NCBI RefSeq assembly: GCF_030730205.1
Contig: NZ_JANQVQ010000125.1
Span: forward strand, 46,361-110,360
Direction of reading: 5' to 3'
Source of the DNA: Paraglaciecola sp.
GTDB lineage: Bacteria > Pseudomonadota > Gammaproteobacteria > Enterobacterales > Alteromonadaceae
DNA length: 64,000 bases
Below, in pieces: positions 32,019 to 41,877 of the stretch; positions within the stretch are counted from its first letter, which is position 1; every line of letters starts with the position of its first letter. The notes below the pieces were generated by a model. That model was given only the letters and a program-made list of their open reading frames with translations. It ran no database searches and was not told the DNA's origin. Both the position numbers and the translations under genes were made by a program.

Positions 32019-32798
32019 CTACTCAATTCCAAACATAAGTGCTGTTAACACAAAATCCAAACCTAAAACGGCCAGAGATGAATAGACCACTGTTTCAGTC
32101 GTCGCCTTACTTATCCCTTCCGATGTTGGAATAGAGTCGTAACCTTTGTACGTTGCAATCCACACAATGACGAAGGCAAACACCGCACTTTTTATAATGC
32201 CATTGACGACGTCTTTGTCCCAATCCACGGTAGATTGCATAATTGACCAATAACTGCCCGAATCAACGCCCAGCCAGTCCACACCAACAACATGTCCGCC
32301 CAATATACCCACCGCACTAAAAATGAGGGCGAGCATGGGCATTGAAATCATTCCCGCCCAAAAACGTGGTGCAATAATTCGGCGTAGAGGGTCAACAGCC
32401 ATCATTTCTAAGCTGCTTAACTGTTCGGTTGCCTTCATCAAACCAATCTCTGCGGTTAGCGCAGAGCCAGCTCGACCGGCAAAAAGTAAGGCGGTTACCA
32501 CGGGTCCAAGTTCACGCAGTAACGACAAGGCCACCATGGGTCCTAAGCTACCTTCAGCGCCATAACCCACCAATATGGTATAACCTTGTAAGGCCATTAC
32601 CATACCGATGAACAAGCCTGACACAACAATTATGAGCAGAGACTGAACGCCAACTGCATAAATTTGTTTAATGGTTAAAGGCACGTTTTTAATAAATTGC
32701 GGCTTAGCGATAATTGCCCCAAATAACATTAGGGTTGCCCGGCCAAACGAACTCAATTTACCAATGGTGACTGCACCGATACCTGCTAGCCAATTCAT
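32019..32798 (-). CDS. mlaE: Phospholipid ABC transporter permease MlaE
   Basis: Integral membrane permease of 259 residues. Family motifs include the coupling region [26 protein letters not shown] and the [21 protein letters not shown] segment. It binds MlaF and MlaD. Its start overlaps the end of mlaF by 4 nt. Confidence 0.95.
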   Translation of the reverse strand: MNWLAGIGAVTIGKLSSFGRATLMLFGAIIAKPQFIKNVPLTIKQIYAVGVQSLLIIVVSGLFIGMVMALQGYTILVGYGAEGSLGPMVALSLLRELGPVVTALLFAGRAGSALTAEIGLMKATEQLSSLEMMAVDPLRRIIAPRFWAGMISMPMLALIFSAVGILGGHVVGVDWLGVDSGSYWSIMQSTVDWDKDVVNGIIKSAVFAFVIVWIATYKGYDSIPTSEGISKATTETVVYSSLAVLGLDFVLTALMFGIE

Positions 32799-33595
32799 GA
32801 GTTACTGCCTAGTAAGGCTTGTTTTATATCACCTGCTGGATAATGGAAAGGAACTGGGCCGTCAGCTAAACCTTGCAAAAATTGTTGTACCAAGGGTGAA
32901 TCACTGTTTTTGATTTCTTCAGGCGTACCGCTACCGATCACTTTTTTCTCTGCCAATATGTAAATGTAGTCAGCAATGGTCAGGACTTCAGTTACATCGT
33001 GAGTTACCACCACACTAGTCAACTTAAGGGCGTCATTTAAGGCTTTAATCAGTTTGACCAAAACGCCCATTGATATTGGGTCCTGCCCAGCAAAAGGTTC
33101 GTCGTACATAATAAGTTCAGGATCTAAGGCTATAGCACGAGCAAGCGCCGCGCGGCGCGCCATACCACCAGATAATTCAGCGGGCATCAAATGAGCGGCA
33201 CCACGCAGTCCTACTGCTTGTAATTTAAGTTGCACCACTGTTTTGATAAGGTCTTCTGACAAAGACGTATGCTCACGTAAAGGAAAAGCTATATTGTCGT
33301 ACACCGTCATATCGGTAAACATCGCTCCACTTTGAAACAACATGCTCATTTGCCTGCGCACTTCAAACAATCGTTTGCGACGCATTTGCGGAATCGACTC
33401 ACCTTTAAACCGAATGTCACCACTGTCTGGTGTTAGCTGACCGCCCATTAAGCGCAACATGGTCGTTTTACCGATACCACTTGGGCCCATTATGGCTGTC
33501 GTTTTACCCTTTTGAATGCGCAACGAAATATCGTCGTAAATTAAACGACCACTGCGACTAAAGCTCAAATTGTCGATCTCTATCAAATTTTCCAT
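32795..33595 (-). CDS. mlaF: Phospholipid ABC transporter ATPase MlaF
   Basis: ABC ATPase of 266 residues. Walker A is GPSGIGKTT at 37-45, the signature is [13 protein letters not shown], and Walker B is [14 protein letters not shown]. The C-terminal extension after the switch His (VVTHDV) is the handle that contacts MlaF's partner subunit and MlaB. It is the first gene of the leftward operon, back to back with yrbG. Confidence 0.95.
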   Translation of the reverse strand: MENLIEIDNLSFSRSGRLIYDDISLRIQKGKTTAIMGPSGIGKTTMLRLMGGQLTPDSGDIRFKGESIPQMRRKRLFEVRRQMSMLFQSGAMFTDMTVYDNIAFPLREHTSLSEDLIKTVVQLKLQAVGLRGAAHLMPAELSGGMARRAALARAIALDPELIMYDEPFAGQDPISMGVLVKLIKALNDALKLTSVVVTHDVTEVLTIADYIYILAEKKVIGSGTPEEIKNSDSPLVQQFLQGLADGPVPFHYPAGDIKQALLGSNS

Positions 33596-33923
33596 TTAAT
33601 GGACAAGATTCCTATAGATTCAGAGAATTGGAAAAATACCAAGTCACGCTAAGTTGTGCCTATTTTACGTTTTTTCAAGGCCTAATAACAAAGAGAAAAA
33701 GTAACAAGTTATATTCGATTTTATCGAATCAAATACAAATTCAATTTTCACCCACAAATAAGCTTTATATACATACGCTTAGGCTTAAAAGAAGATTACA
33801 ATATCGATGCATTACCTCTAGACCTGAGGAATAGCAAAAAGTTGCCAATTAATTAATATAGTCAGATCGTAGGAATTAAGCGTGGTTTTTGCGACAATCT
33901 GACCAAGTGACATTGATAAGTGA
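33596..33923. other. Divergent promoter region between mlaF and yrbG
   Basis: These 328 AT-rich bp must hold promoters for both the mla and the yrbG-kds-lpt operons. Near yrbG there is an inverted repeat GTCAGAT (33861-33867) / ATCTGAC (33897-33903) in what would be the leader. I could not choose -35/-10 boxes with confidence. A 68-codon plus-strand frame here has no family resemblance. Confidence 0.5.
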
Positions 33924-34886
33924 GTGTTCGTGTTTTTTGAAGTTTTCCTCTTTCTCGTTTGGTTAGCTGTACTCAGTTTTGCTGCAGATCGATTTGTTTA
34001 TGGTGCAGCCGCCATGGCCAAAAACTTTGGAATATCGCCTATGGTGATCGGTTTAACTATTGTTGCCATGGGCTCGTCTGCACCCGAGATAGTCGTATCA
34101 GCAACCGCCTCTTTAAATGGCAATATTAATACCGCAATCGGCAATGCTATTGGCTCTAACATTACCAATATCGCTTTAGTTTTAGGTTTAACCGCTTTGT
34201 TAAAACCTTTACTCATTTCTTCTTCTACGTTAAAACGCGAAATGCCAGTACTGCTGTTTTTTTCACTACTGGCCACTTATATGCTGTCAGATTTATTTTT
34301 AAGCCGCACCGAAGGGCTGATTTTAATCGTGTTTTTCTTTGCCGTAATCGGCGCACTTGTTTGGATGTCGTTTAACTTAGAAAGCAACGACCCCCTTATT
34401 GCTGAAACGGAAAGTGAAATTCCAACTAACGTCCCCACTTTTAAGGCCATATTTTGGTTAATCATGGGGTTAATATTATTGCCATTAAGCGCAAATTTTA
34501 TGGTTGACTCCGCCGTAGTTATTGCTAAAGCCTTTGGCCTTAGTGATCTTGTTATTGGGTTAACTATTATAGCCATTGGCACCAGCTTACCAGAACTGGC
34601 TGCAAGTATTGCCGGCGTACTTAAAAACGAAGACGACATGGCCTTAGGCAATATTATCGGCTCAAACATTTTTAATATCTTGGCGGTGATGGCAATGCCA
34701 GGATTAATTGCTCCTGGCCTTATCGATGAATTTGCAGCTCATCGTGACGTCTACATTATGCTTGGACTAAACATCTTACTCATTTTAATGAGTTTCAACC
34801 TCAGAGGCATACGCCGAATTAATCGAATTGAGGGCTTAGCCTTAATTGCCTGTTTTGCTGCCTATCAATTCGTTCTGTTCGGTTAA
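33924..34886 (+). CDS. yrbG: Calcium/sodium antiporter family protein YrbG
   Basis: Membrane protein of 320 residues from GTG 33924. The two inverted sodium/calcium exchanger repeats are marked by GSSAPEIVVSATASLNGN and GTSLPELAASIAGVLKNEDD, the ion-binding alpha motifs, followed by GNIIGSNIFNI. It is the first gene of the kds-lpt operon, as in E. coli. The substrate ion in bacteria is only partly established. Confidence 0.9.
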   Translation: MFVFFEVFLFLVWLAVLSFAADRFVYGAAAMAKNFGISPMVIGLTIVAMGSSAPEIVVSATASLNGNINTAIGNAIGSNITNIALVLGLTALLKPLLISSSTLKREMPVLLFFSLLATYMLSDLFLSRTEGLILIVFFFAVIGALVWMSFNLESNDPLIAETESEIPTNVPTFKAIFWLIMGLILLPLSANFMVDSAVVIAKAFGLSDLVIGLTIIAIGTSLPELAASIAGVLKNEDDMALGNIIGSNIFNILAVMAMPGLIAPGLIDEFAAHRDVYIMLGLNILLILMSFNLRGIRRINRIEGLALIACFAAYQFVLFG

Positions 34887-34892
34887 AACGAC

Positions 34893-35870
34893 ATGCAAAA
34901 AACTAATTTGAATTTTAAACAATCAGCCTTAAGGGTTATCAACATTGAGCAACAAGCCATTGCTGATCTTAGTCAATATATTGATGAAAACTTTGTGGCT
35001 GCCTGTGAACGTATTTTAGCGTGTAAAGGCAAAGTCGTGGTGTGTGGCATGGGTAAATCTGGCCATATTGGTCATAAGATATCAGCCACCTTGGCCAGCA
35101 CTGGCACACCCGCTTTTTTTATGCACCCCGCTGAAGCAAATCACGGTGATTTGGGCATGTTAACTGAACAAGATATCTTGTTAGCGATATCAAATTCGGG
35201 CGAAACAGCAGAGCTATTAGCCCTACTACCGGTAGTAAAACGCTTAGGCGTGCCTATTATTGCGATGTCTAACAGCACCACGAATACCCTCGCAAGCTAC
35301 GCTGAAGTAAATCTTTGCATCAAGGTGCAACAAGAAGCATGCTCTTTAGGTTTAGCGCCAACATCAAGTACCACTGCAACGCTGGTCATGGGTGATGCTT
35401 TAGCGGTAGCATTGTTAAATGCGCGAGGCTTTACCAGTGATGATTTTGCCTTGTCTCATCCGGGTGGCTCCTTGGGTAGAAAATTACTACTTACGCTAAA
35501 CGAAATTATGCTGACCAATGAGCGTTTGCCTTTGGTTACCCCTGAGCAATCTCTCAGCCAAGTCTTACTCGAAATATCCCGCAAGGGACTGGGTATGGCA
35601 GGCATCATTGATAAAGACAGTAAACTAATGGGTATTTTTACTGATGGGGATTTACGTCGTGTTTTGGACGCTCGAATTGACGTGCACAGTGTTGCCATAA
35701 AAAAGGTGATGACGGTAAATAGTGTTACCGCTCCAGCAGCGATGCTCGCCGCCGAGGTATTAAAAATTATGGAAAAAAGAAAAATTAATTCTTTGTTTGT
35801 AGTTAACGAACTCGGACAGCCCATTGGCGCAATTAACATGCAAATATTATTACAGGCTGGAATTATCTGA
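34893..35870 (+). CDS. kdsD: D-arabinose 5-phosphate isomerase KdsD
   Basis: Makes arabinose 5-phosphate from ribulose 5-phosphate, the entry to Kdo synthesis for LPS. The protein has 325 residues: a SIS domain (about 40-180, with GMGKSGHIGHK and SNSGETAELLA) followed by two CBS domains (about 205-325). The nearby His in MHPAEANHGDLGM is a conserved catalytic-site residue of the family. It overlaps kdsC by 1 nt (TGATG). Confidence 0.95.
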   Translation: MQKTNLNFKQSALRVINIEQQAIADLSQYIDENFVAACERILACKGKVVVCGMGKSGHIGHKISATLASTGTPAFFMHPAEANHGDLGMLTEQDILLAISNSGETAELLALLPVVKRLGVPIIAMSNSTTNTLASYAEVNLCIKVQQEACSLGLAPTSSTTATLVMGDALAVALLNARGFTSDDFALSHPGGSLGRKLLLTLNEIMLTNERLPLVTPEQSLSQVLLEISRKGLGMAGIIDKDSKLMGIFTDGDLRRVLDARIDVHSVAIKKVMTVNSVTAPAAMLAAEVLKIMEKRKINSLFVVNELGQPIGAINMQILLQAGII

Positions 35871-36424
35871 TGGCAATGATTGATACTATTTATGGCCCAC
35901 AGTCAGCAAATACACTGAAATTGTTTTCTCGCGTAAAACTTTTAGCTTGTGATGTGGATGGTATTTTTTCCGATGGCCGTATTTATATGGGGCAACAGGG
36001 AGAAGAACTAAAAGCCTTTCATACCAGGGACGGGTATGGCGTAAAAGCCTTGCAAAGTATTGGAGTCCATTTAGCGGTTATCACCGGACGGCGTTCCAAG
36101 ATTGTAGAGCAACGCATGACCTCACTTGGCGTGCACCATATTATTCAGGGCTGCGAAGACAAACAAACGGCCTTAGCCGAATTACAAAAACAATTGGGTA
36201 TTTCAATCAAAAGTACCGCCTCAATGGGTGACGATATTCCAGATTTAGGCATGTTTGAAGTAAGTGATCTGTGTTTTAGTGTGACTGACGGGCACCCAAG
36301 TGTTAAACAAAAAGCCCATTACATTACGCAAAATAGAGGTGGCTTCGGCGCGGTGAGGGAAATTTGCGATTTAATCCTACTGGCAAAAGGCAAGTTAAGC
36401 GGCAACTATGGTGCTAGCATATGA
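35870..36424 (+). CDS. kdsC: Kdo 8-phosphate phosphatase KdsC
   Basis: HAD-family phosphatase of 184 residues that dephosphorylates Kdo-8-P. The nucleophile Asp28 and Asp30 are in LACDVDGIFSDG, and the later acidic motif GDDIPDLGMF is intact. It is capless and tetrameric in the family. Translationally coupled to kdsD upstream and lptC downstream. Confidence 0.95.
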   Translation: MAMIDTIYGPQSANTLKLFSRVKLLACDVDGIFSDGRIYMGQQGEELKAFHTRDGYGVKALQSIGVHLAVITGRRSKIVEQRMTSLGVHHIIQGCEDKQTALAELQKQLGISIKSTASMGDDIPDLGMFEVSDLCFSVTDGHPSVKQKAHYITQNRGGFGAVREICDLILLAKGKLSGNYGASI

Positions 36425-36987
36425 ATAGAGTAACGCTCTGTATCAGTTTACTTTTTCTATTGGCCTTGGGCTTAAGTTTACCCGGTTGGTTAGACGAAGA
36501 CGTAGTACTCCCTAAATCAGAAACTGAAGAAGCATGGGTGCCCAACTATCAGGCAACAACCATGTTAAGCACTGTATATAACAAAGAGGGAGAAATAACC
36601 CATCAAGTGTACGCTGAAAAAATGGAGCATTTTGACTTATTGGGTTTTACCCTTTTTAAGCGTCCTCAGTACACTTTATTTTCCCAGTCAGGCACCCCTT
36701 GGAAAATTAGCGCAAATGAGGGCACACTGTATGATGATCAACGTTTACAGTTTGAAACCGATGTCGAAATTTCAGGGCGAGACAAAGATAATTTGATGCA
36801 AAGAGTCAATTCGCAGTTTGTTGAGGTAAATTTGAGTGACAAAACCATGCACTCGGATCAATATGTCAACATAAGCGGCCCAAATTATGTAATTAACAGC
36901 AACGGTTTCAAGGCTAATCTTGAAACCCAACAATATGAGTTATTTGATCATGTTAAAACCGTATTCCAACCTTCTACTGGGCATTAG
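36421..36987 (+). CDS. lptC: LPS export protein LptC
   Basis: Bitopic inner-membrane protein of 188 residues with an N-terminal helix (about 5-22) and a periplasmic beta-jellyroll (DUF1239). It passes LPS from LptBFG to LptA. The ATG overlaps the kdsC stop (ATGA). It overlaps lptA by 38 nt, an unusually deep overlap compared with the other junctions of this operon. Confidence 0.9.
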   Translation: MNRVTLCISLLFLLALGLSLPGWLDEDVVLPKSETEEAWVPNYQATTMLSTVYNKEGEITHQVYAEKMEHFDLLGFTLFKRPQYTLFSQSGTPWKISANEGTLYDDQRLQFETDVEISGRDKDNLMQRVNSQFVEVNLSDKTMHSDQYVNISGPNYVINSNGFKANLETQQYELFDHVKTVFQPSTGH

Positions 36988-37501
36988 TCTCAGCCTCGCG
37001 GTTGCTTATTCACCGCAGAGTTATGCGGGTAAAGATGATTTTTCTAAGACAATCGAAATCGCCTCGCAACAGTCTTTTTTAGATAGAATTGCCAAGAAGT
37101 CGATTTACAAGGGTAATGTGCTTATCACCCAAGGCACTCTAGTCCTTAAAGCCGATGAAATGGAAATCGATGCAGGGGCAGGCCAAGATAAAGAAGTATT
37201 TATCGCCACCGGCTCGCCTGCAGAATACTCGCAAATGCAAGAAAATGGCAAGCTGGTCCGTGCCACTGCCAATAAAATTGAATACCATCGCCAAACTCGT
37301 ACTCTCTCGTTAGAAGGCAATGCAGAGGTCGAACAAAATAGTAGCAGCGTAAAAGGCAATTCCATTGTGTTCAACATGGAACTCGAACAAATTATGGCCC
37401 AAGGTCAGGATCAAAATAGTGGCCGTGTTATTACGATTTTGCAGCCTGAATCAAAAAATACTAAAAATCAAACCAGCCCTGAACAGGATCAACAACCCTA
37501 A
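36950..37501 (+). CDS. lptA: Periplasmic LPS-bridge protein LptA
   Basis: Protein of 183 residues from ATG 36950, chosen because it yields a compact signal peptide ([20 protein letters not shown], cleavage after SYA). The longer frame adds ten polar residues before it. The OstA-like jellyroll spans about 35-165, with [17 protein letters not shown] typical. It bridges LptC to LptD across the periplasm. Its stop overlaps lptB by 1 nt. Confidence 0.92.
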   Translation: MLKPYSNLLLGISLSLAVAYSPQSYAGKDDFSKTIEIASQQSFLDRIAKKSIYKGNVLITQGTLVLKADEMEIDAGAGQDKEVFIATGSPAEYSQMQENGKLVRATANKIEYHRQTRTLSLEGNAEVEQNSSSVKGNSIVFNMELEQIMAQGQDQNSGRVITILQPESKNTKNQTSPEQDQQP

Positions 37502-38226
37502 TGGCCATTTTAAAAGCGAGCCATTTGGCAAAATCTTATAAATCTAGGCAAGTTGTGCGTGATGTCAGCTTAGAAGTCTCATCAGGTCAAATAGTGGGGT
37601 TACTTGGCCCAAATGGCGCGGGTAAAACCACCACCTTTTACATGATTGTTGGTTTAGTGCCACTGGATAAGGGCGAGATTTTTATCGATCAACAAGCTTT
37701 GACGCTTGAACCCATGCATGTCAGAGCGAGACAAGGCATCGGTTACTTGCCTCAAGAGGCATCGATTTTTCGTAAACTAACGGTTTATCAAAATTTAATG
37801 GCCATACTGCAAACGCGAAAAGAACTCTCTACTGAACAAAGGGAAATGCAAGCTGACGCTTTATTAGATGAATTTAATATTAATCATATTCGCAACAGCT
37901 TAGGCATGAGCTTATCTGGCGGTGAACGTCGACGTGTTGAAATAGCTAGAGCATTAGCCGCAGAACCTAAATTTATATTATTAGATGAGCCTTTTGCTGG
38001 CGTTGACCCTATCTCTGTTAACGATATCAAGAAGATTATTCAACATTTACGTGATCGCGGCATTGGGGTTTTGATAACTGACCACAATGTAAGGGAGACG
38101 CTCGATGTGTGTGAAAAAGCCTATATTGTTAGCCATGGCGAATTAATTGCGGCTGGCACATCTCAAGAAGTTTTAAGTGATCAACGTGTAAGAGATGTAT
38201 ACCTAGGTGAGCAATTCAGGCTATAG
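37501..38226 (+). CDS. lptB: LPS export ABC ATPase LptB
   Basis: ABC ATPase of 241 residues powering LPS extraction with LptFG. Walker A is GPNGAGKTT (36-44), the Q-loop region is YLPQEASIF, the signature [15 protein letters not shown], Walker [14 protein letters not shown], and the switch His is in [10 protein letters not shown]. rpoN follows after 69 nt. Confidence 0.97.
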   Translation: MAILKASHLAKSYKSRQVVRDVSLEVSSGQIVGLLGPNGAGKTTTFYMIVGLVPLDKGEIFIDQQALTLEPMHVRARQGIGYLPQEASIFRKLTVYQNLMAILQTRKELSTEQREMQADALLDEFNINHIRNSLGMSLSGGERRRVEIARALAAEPKFILLDEPFAGVDPISVNDIKKIIQHLRDRGIGVLITDHNVRETLDVCEKAYIVSHGELIAAGTSQEVLSDQRVRDVYLGEQFRL

Positions 38227-38295
38227 TAAAGCTCTGGCTCAACATGATATTTCGCACGGTTAAACTAACCACAACGGACTAAGCATAAGAAGTAA

Positions 38296-39777
38296 ATGAA
38301 ACCCTCTTTACAGTTAAAATTTAGCCAACAACTCACAATGACGCCTCAATTGCAGCAAGCGATTAGGTTATTGCAGCTTTCTACCTTGGATTTACAACAA
38401 GAGATTCAAGAAGCCTTAGATTCAAACCCATTATTAGAAATCGCCGACCCCTTTGAAAACCCAACGGGTGATAGTGCCTTAGAAACCAATTTTAGTTCTG
38501 ATGGCTCAAACGATAAAATTGAAGTGGATGCGGCCACCGTTGAAACAGGCGATGCACTGCAAAATAATGATATTCCGCAGGACTTACCTTTAGACAGCAC
38601 TTGGGATGAATACATAAGTGCGTCATCAGCACCTTCAATGTCCTCTAGTAGTTTTAGCGTTGAAGATGACCAAGTGTTTCAGGGTGAGACTACCGACAAT
38701 ATCCAAGAGCACTTATTGTGGCAGATGCGCCTGACTCACTTCAGTGATACGGATATGTCTATCGCAACGGCCATCATCGATTCTATCGATGAATCAGGTT
38801 ATTTAACCATCAGTGCTGAAGAAGTGCTTGCCAGTTTGAATGATGAAGAGATCGAGATAGACGAAGTTGAATGTGTACTCAAGCGCATTCAAATGTTTGA
38901 TCCAATTGGTTCTGGCTCGCGCAGCCCGCAAGAATGTTTGCTGATTCAATTAAACCAATTCGCACCAGAAACCCCTTGGTTAGCCGAAGCCAAAATGCTG
39001 ATCACCGATTATTGTGACCTTATTGGCAGCAAGGATTATCGGACTTTAATGCGCAAAACCCGCTTAAAGGAAGATGAATTACGCGAAGCGATGCGACTTT
39101 TACAAACGCTAAATCCTCGCCCAGGTAGTGCTTTAATCGTAGGGGAGCCTGAATATGTTATCCCTGATGTGTCAGTAACCAAGAAAAACGGCCGTTGGAT
39201 GGTTGAACTCAATCCCGATAGCTTACCTAAACTCAATGTCAATCAGCAGTACGCTGCCATGAGCAAAAGCATCAAAAGTAGCACCGACAGCCAGTTTATT
39301 CGTTCACATTTACAAGAAGCCAAGTGGTTTATAAAAAGCGTCGAAAGTCGCAATGAGACCTTACTTAAAGTATCCAATTGTATCGTTCAACAGCAAATTG
39401 GTTTTTTTGAGCATGGTCCTGAAATGATGAAGCCCATGGTTTTAAATGATGTTGCAGAAATGGTGGATATGCACGAATCCACGATATCTCGTGTGACAAC
39501 ACAAAAATACATGCATACACCTAGAGGTATATTTGAGCTGAAATACTTCTTTTCGAGTCATGTTGCGACTGATGCAGGTGGAGAATGTTCTTCTACTGCA
39601 ATTAGAGCATTGATTAAAAAGTTAGTCGCGGCAGAGAAACCTAGTAAACCTTTAAGTGATAGTAAGATTGCTCAATTGTTGGCTGACCAAGGCATAGTCG
39701 TGGCCCGGCGGACAATAGCAAAATATAGGGAGTCGTTGTTGATCCCTCCGTCTAACCAACGTAAGAGCCTGTTATAG
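38296..39777 (+). CDS. rpoN: RNA polymerase sigma-54 factor
   Basis: Alternative sigma factor of 493 residues for nitrogen, motility and other activator-dependent genes. The Gln/Leu-rich region I ([20 protein letters not shown]) is at 6-27, an acidic region II follows, then the core-binding domain, the helix-turn-helix, and the RpoN box [10 protein letters not shown] at 470-479. The neighbours lptB and hpf-ptsN-rapZ-npr are the conserved context. Confidence 0.97.
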   Translation: MKPSLQLKFSQQLTMTPQLQQAIRLLQLSTLDLQQEIQEALDSNPLLEIADPFENPTGDSALETNFSSDGSNDKIEVDAATVETGDALQNNDIPQDLPLDSTWDEYISASSAPSMSSSSFSVEDDQVFQGETTDNIQEHLLWQMRLTHFSDTDMSIATAIIDSIDESGYLTISAEEVLASLNDEEIEIDEVECVLKRIQMFDPIGSGSRSPQECLLIQLNQFAPETPWLAEAKMLITDYCDLIGSKDYRTLMRKTRLKEDELREAMRLLQTLNPRPGSALIVGEPEYVIPDVSVTKKNGRWMVELNPDSLPKLNVNQQYAAMSKSIKSSTDSQFIRSHLQEAKWFIKSVESRNETLLKVSNCIVQQQIGFFEHGPEMMKPMVLNDVAEMVDMHESTISRVTTQKYMHTPRGIFELKYFFSSHVATDAGGECSSTAIRALIKKLVAAEKPSKPLSDSKIAQLLADQGIVVARRTIAKYRESLLIPPSNQRKSLL

Positions 39778-39802
39778 GCAATTTAGAAAAGGAAGAGGCG
39801 AT

Positions 39803-40090
39803 ATGCAAATTAACTTAACCGGTCATCATTTAGAAATTACAGATTCACTTCGCGATTATGTTGATTCAAAATTTACCAAACTTGAACGACATTACGATCA
39901 TATTAACAACGTTCATGTCATTTTAAATGTAGAGAAACTCAATCAAAAAGCTGAAGCCACTTTACACCTCAGCGGAGCAGAAGTTTTTGCTAATGCTGAA
40001 CATTTAGACATGTACGCCGCCATTGATGCTTTAATCGATAAACTTGATAGACAAGTGATTAAGCACAAGGAAAAAGCCAAACGCCATTAA
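39803..40090 (+). CDS. hpf: Ribosome hibernation promoting factor (short HPF)
   Basis: Protein of 95 residues with the S30AE fold (MQINLTGHHLEIT, VDSKFTKLERHYDHI). It lacks the long C-terminal dimerisation domain, so it is the short form that acts with RMF in gammaproteobacteria to form 100S ribosomes. GGAAGAGG precedes the ATG. Confidence 0.94.
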   Translation: MQINLTGHHLEITDSLRDYVDSKFTKLERHYDHINNVHVILNVEKLNQKAEATLHLSGAEVFANAEHLDMYAAIDALIDKLDRQVIKHKEKAKRH

Positions 40091-40105
40091 GTGACTCTGT
40101 AAATA

Positions 40106-40549
40106 ATGGAAATTAAAGACGTTCTTCACCCTGACTGCACATTATGTGCAGTGCAGGGTACCAGTAAAAAACGCATTCTCGAGTTAATCAGCAATGTGGC
40201 CACCAAGCACATTGTTGACATTGATCAAGCCACTATTTTAGCCAGTTTGATGAACCGTGAGAAAATGGGTAGCACCGGTATCGGTAATGGTATAGCACTG
40301 CCTCATGGTCGTTTGAAAGACCTTAAAAAGGTCGTCGCGGTTGTTATTACTAATGACAAACCCATTGAATATGATGCGATAGATAAACAACCCGTAGACA
40401 TATTTTTCGCGATTTTAGTTCCTGAAGAACAAGCCTGCGAACACCTCGGCACCTTGTCTGCTATTGCCGCTAAGCTAACCGACAAAGATACCCTAAAACG
40501 CATGCGCGACGCGCAAACTGACGAAGAATTGTTCAAGGTAATGAACTGA
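40106..40549 (+). CDS. ptsN: PTS IIA-Ntr protein PtsN
   Basis: EIIA of the nitrogen-related phosphotransferase system, 147 residues. The phosphorylated His67 is in GIALPHGRL. It is a regulatory output protein, in E. coli acting on potassium transport and others. It sits directly between hpf and rapZ, 1 nt before rapZ. Confidence 0.95.
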   Translation: MEIKDVLHPDCTLCAVQGTSKKRILELISNVATKHIVDIDQATILASLMNREKMGSTGIGNGIALPHGRLKDLKKVVAVVITNDKPIEYDAIDKQPVDIFFAILVPEEQACEHLGTLSAIAAKLTDKDTLKRMRDAQTDEELFKVMN

Positions 40550-40550
40550 C

Positions 40551-41396
40551 ATGAAGTTAATCATCATTAGTGGCCGCTCTGGCTCAGGCAAGTCAATTGT
40601 ATTAAGAGCCCTAGAAGATCTTGGTTACTATTGTGTTGACAACATCCCAGTTAATTTATTGCCAACTCTCACCCATACGGTAGTCGATGAATATGATCAA
40701 GTCGCAGTCAGCATTGATGTGCGCAACCTGCCTAAAGATCCAAATGAATTAGTTGAAATACTCGATTATTTACCTTCAACTTGGCATATGACTATTTTGT
40801 ACTTGGATGCCAGTGATGACATCTTAGTTAAGCGCTTCAGCGAGACGCGCCGCCTGCACCCTCTTTCGCGGCAAAATAAGTCCTTGGCTGAAGCGATTCA
40901 TGCAGAGTCAGTTTTACTTGCACCTATTGCAGAACGAGCTGATTTATATCTCGATACTGACCAACTATCCGTCCACCAGCTCGCTGAATTAGTACGCGAA
41001 CGGATATTGGGTAAAAAAAGCTCAAGATTAGTTTTAGTATTTGAGTCCTTTGGCTTTAAATATGGCATCCCCAAGGATGCTGATTACGTATTTGACGCCC
41101 GTTTTTTACCTAACCCACATTGGGAGCCTGATTTAAAACATTTAACGGGATTAGACAATCCAGTGCAGATATTTCTTGGCTCTCAGCCTATTGTGACTAA
41201 GTTTATTTGGCAAATCCAAAACTTAATATCCACATGGTTGCCCCATTTAGAACGTAATAATCGCAGTTACGTTACAGTCGCTATTGGCTGTACGGGTGGC
41301 CAACACCGTTCTGTTTATGTTGCTGAAGCCTTGGCAAAAACGTTTGGCGATTCTCATCCTGACGTGCAAATTAGGCACAGAACATTAAATCAATAA
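40551..41396 (+). CDS. rapZ: RNase adapter protein RapZ
   Basis: Protein of 281 residues with an N-terminal P-loop GRSGSGKS at 8-15. The C-terminal domain has GCTGGQHRSVYVAE and LTGLDNPVQIF, diagnostic of RapZ. In enterics it binds GlcN6P and directs GlmZ decay by RNase E. Whether a GlmY/GlmZ pair exists here cannot be seen. Confidence 0.94.
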   Translation: MKLIIISGRSGSGKSIVLRALEDLGYYCVDNIPVNLLPTLTHTVVDEYDQVAVSIDVRNLPKDPNELVEILDYLPSTWHMTILYLDASDDILVKRFSETRRLHPLSRQNKSLAEAIHAESVLLAPIAERADLYLDTDQLSVHQLAELVRERILGKKSSRLVLVFESFGFKYGIPKDADYVFDARFLPNPHWEPDLKHLTGLDNPVQIFLGSQPIVTKFIWQIQNLISTWLPHLERNNRSYVTVAIGCTGGQHRSVYVAEALAKTFGDSHPDVQIRHRTLNQ

Positions 41397-41438
41397 TACG
41401 TTTATTCTTTCTAACACGAGTTACTTTGCGAGCCGACT

Positions 41439-41714
41439 ATGCCAAAAATTGAGAAAAACATTGTCATTGTTAACAAGCTTGGATTGCATGCAAGAGCCGC
41501 CACTCAGTTAGTGCAGTTAGCAAATAAGTTTTCCGCGTCTGTAACCCTGCAGCTTGGTGAGAAACAAGCTTGTGCGAATAGCGTATTAGGTCTGATGATG
41601 TTGGAAGGAAACCAAGGAAAAGAATTAACCGTTACCAGTGAAGGCGACGATGCCGCAGAAGCCATGGACGCCGTTGAAGCCCTGATCGCTGGTCGTTTTA
41701 ACGAACAAGAATAG
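41439..41714 (+). CDS. ptsO: Nitrogen-PTS phosphocarrier NPr
   Basis: HPr-like protein of 91 residues. The phosphorylated His17 is in LGLHARAATQLVQLA, and the regulatory-site region ANSVLGLMML lacks the typical Gram-positive Ser46 context, as expected for NPr. It accepts phosphate from EI-Ntr and passes it to PtsN. Last of the rpoN operon. Confidence 0.93.
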   Translation: MPKIEKNIVIVNKLGLHARAATQLVQLANKFSASVTLQLGEKQACANSVLGLMMLEGNQGKELTVTSEGDDAAEAMDAVEALIAGRFNEQE

Positions 41715-41877
41715 TTTTACCATTCAGTAACAAGCACTTACTTTTGCCAACAATTGTTGCTCAGCATACTAAAATTTGTACTGACCGTATCTGGTTAATT
41801 CTTTAAACTATGTACAATATTCATCACAAACCTGTATTCAAATAGTACACCCATTAAAGGACTGACTGCCTCATTCT

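Noticed and set aside
33628..33834. 68-codon plus-strand frame between mlaF and yrbG
   Set aside because: Low-complexity translation of AT-rich promoter DNA with no ribosome site or family match.
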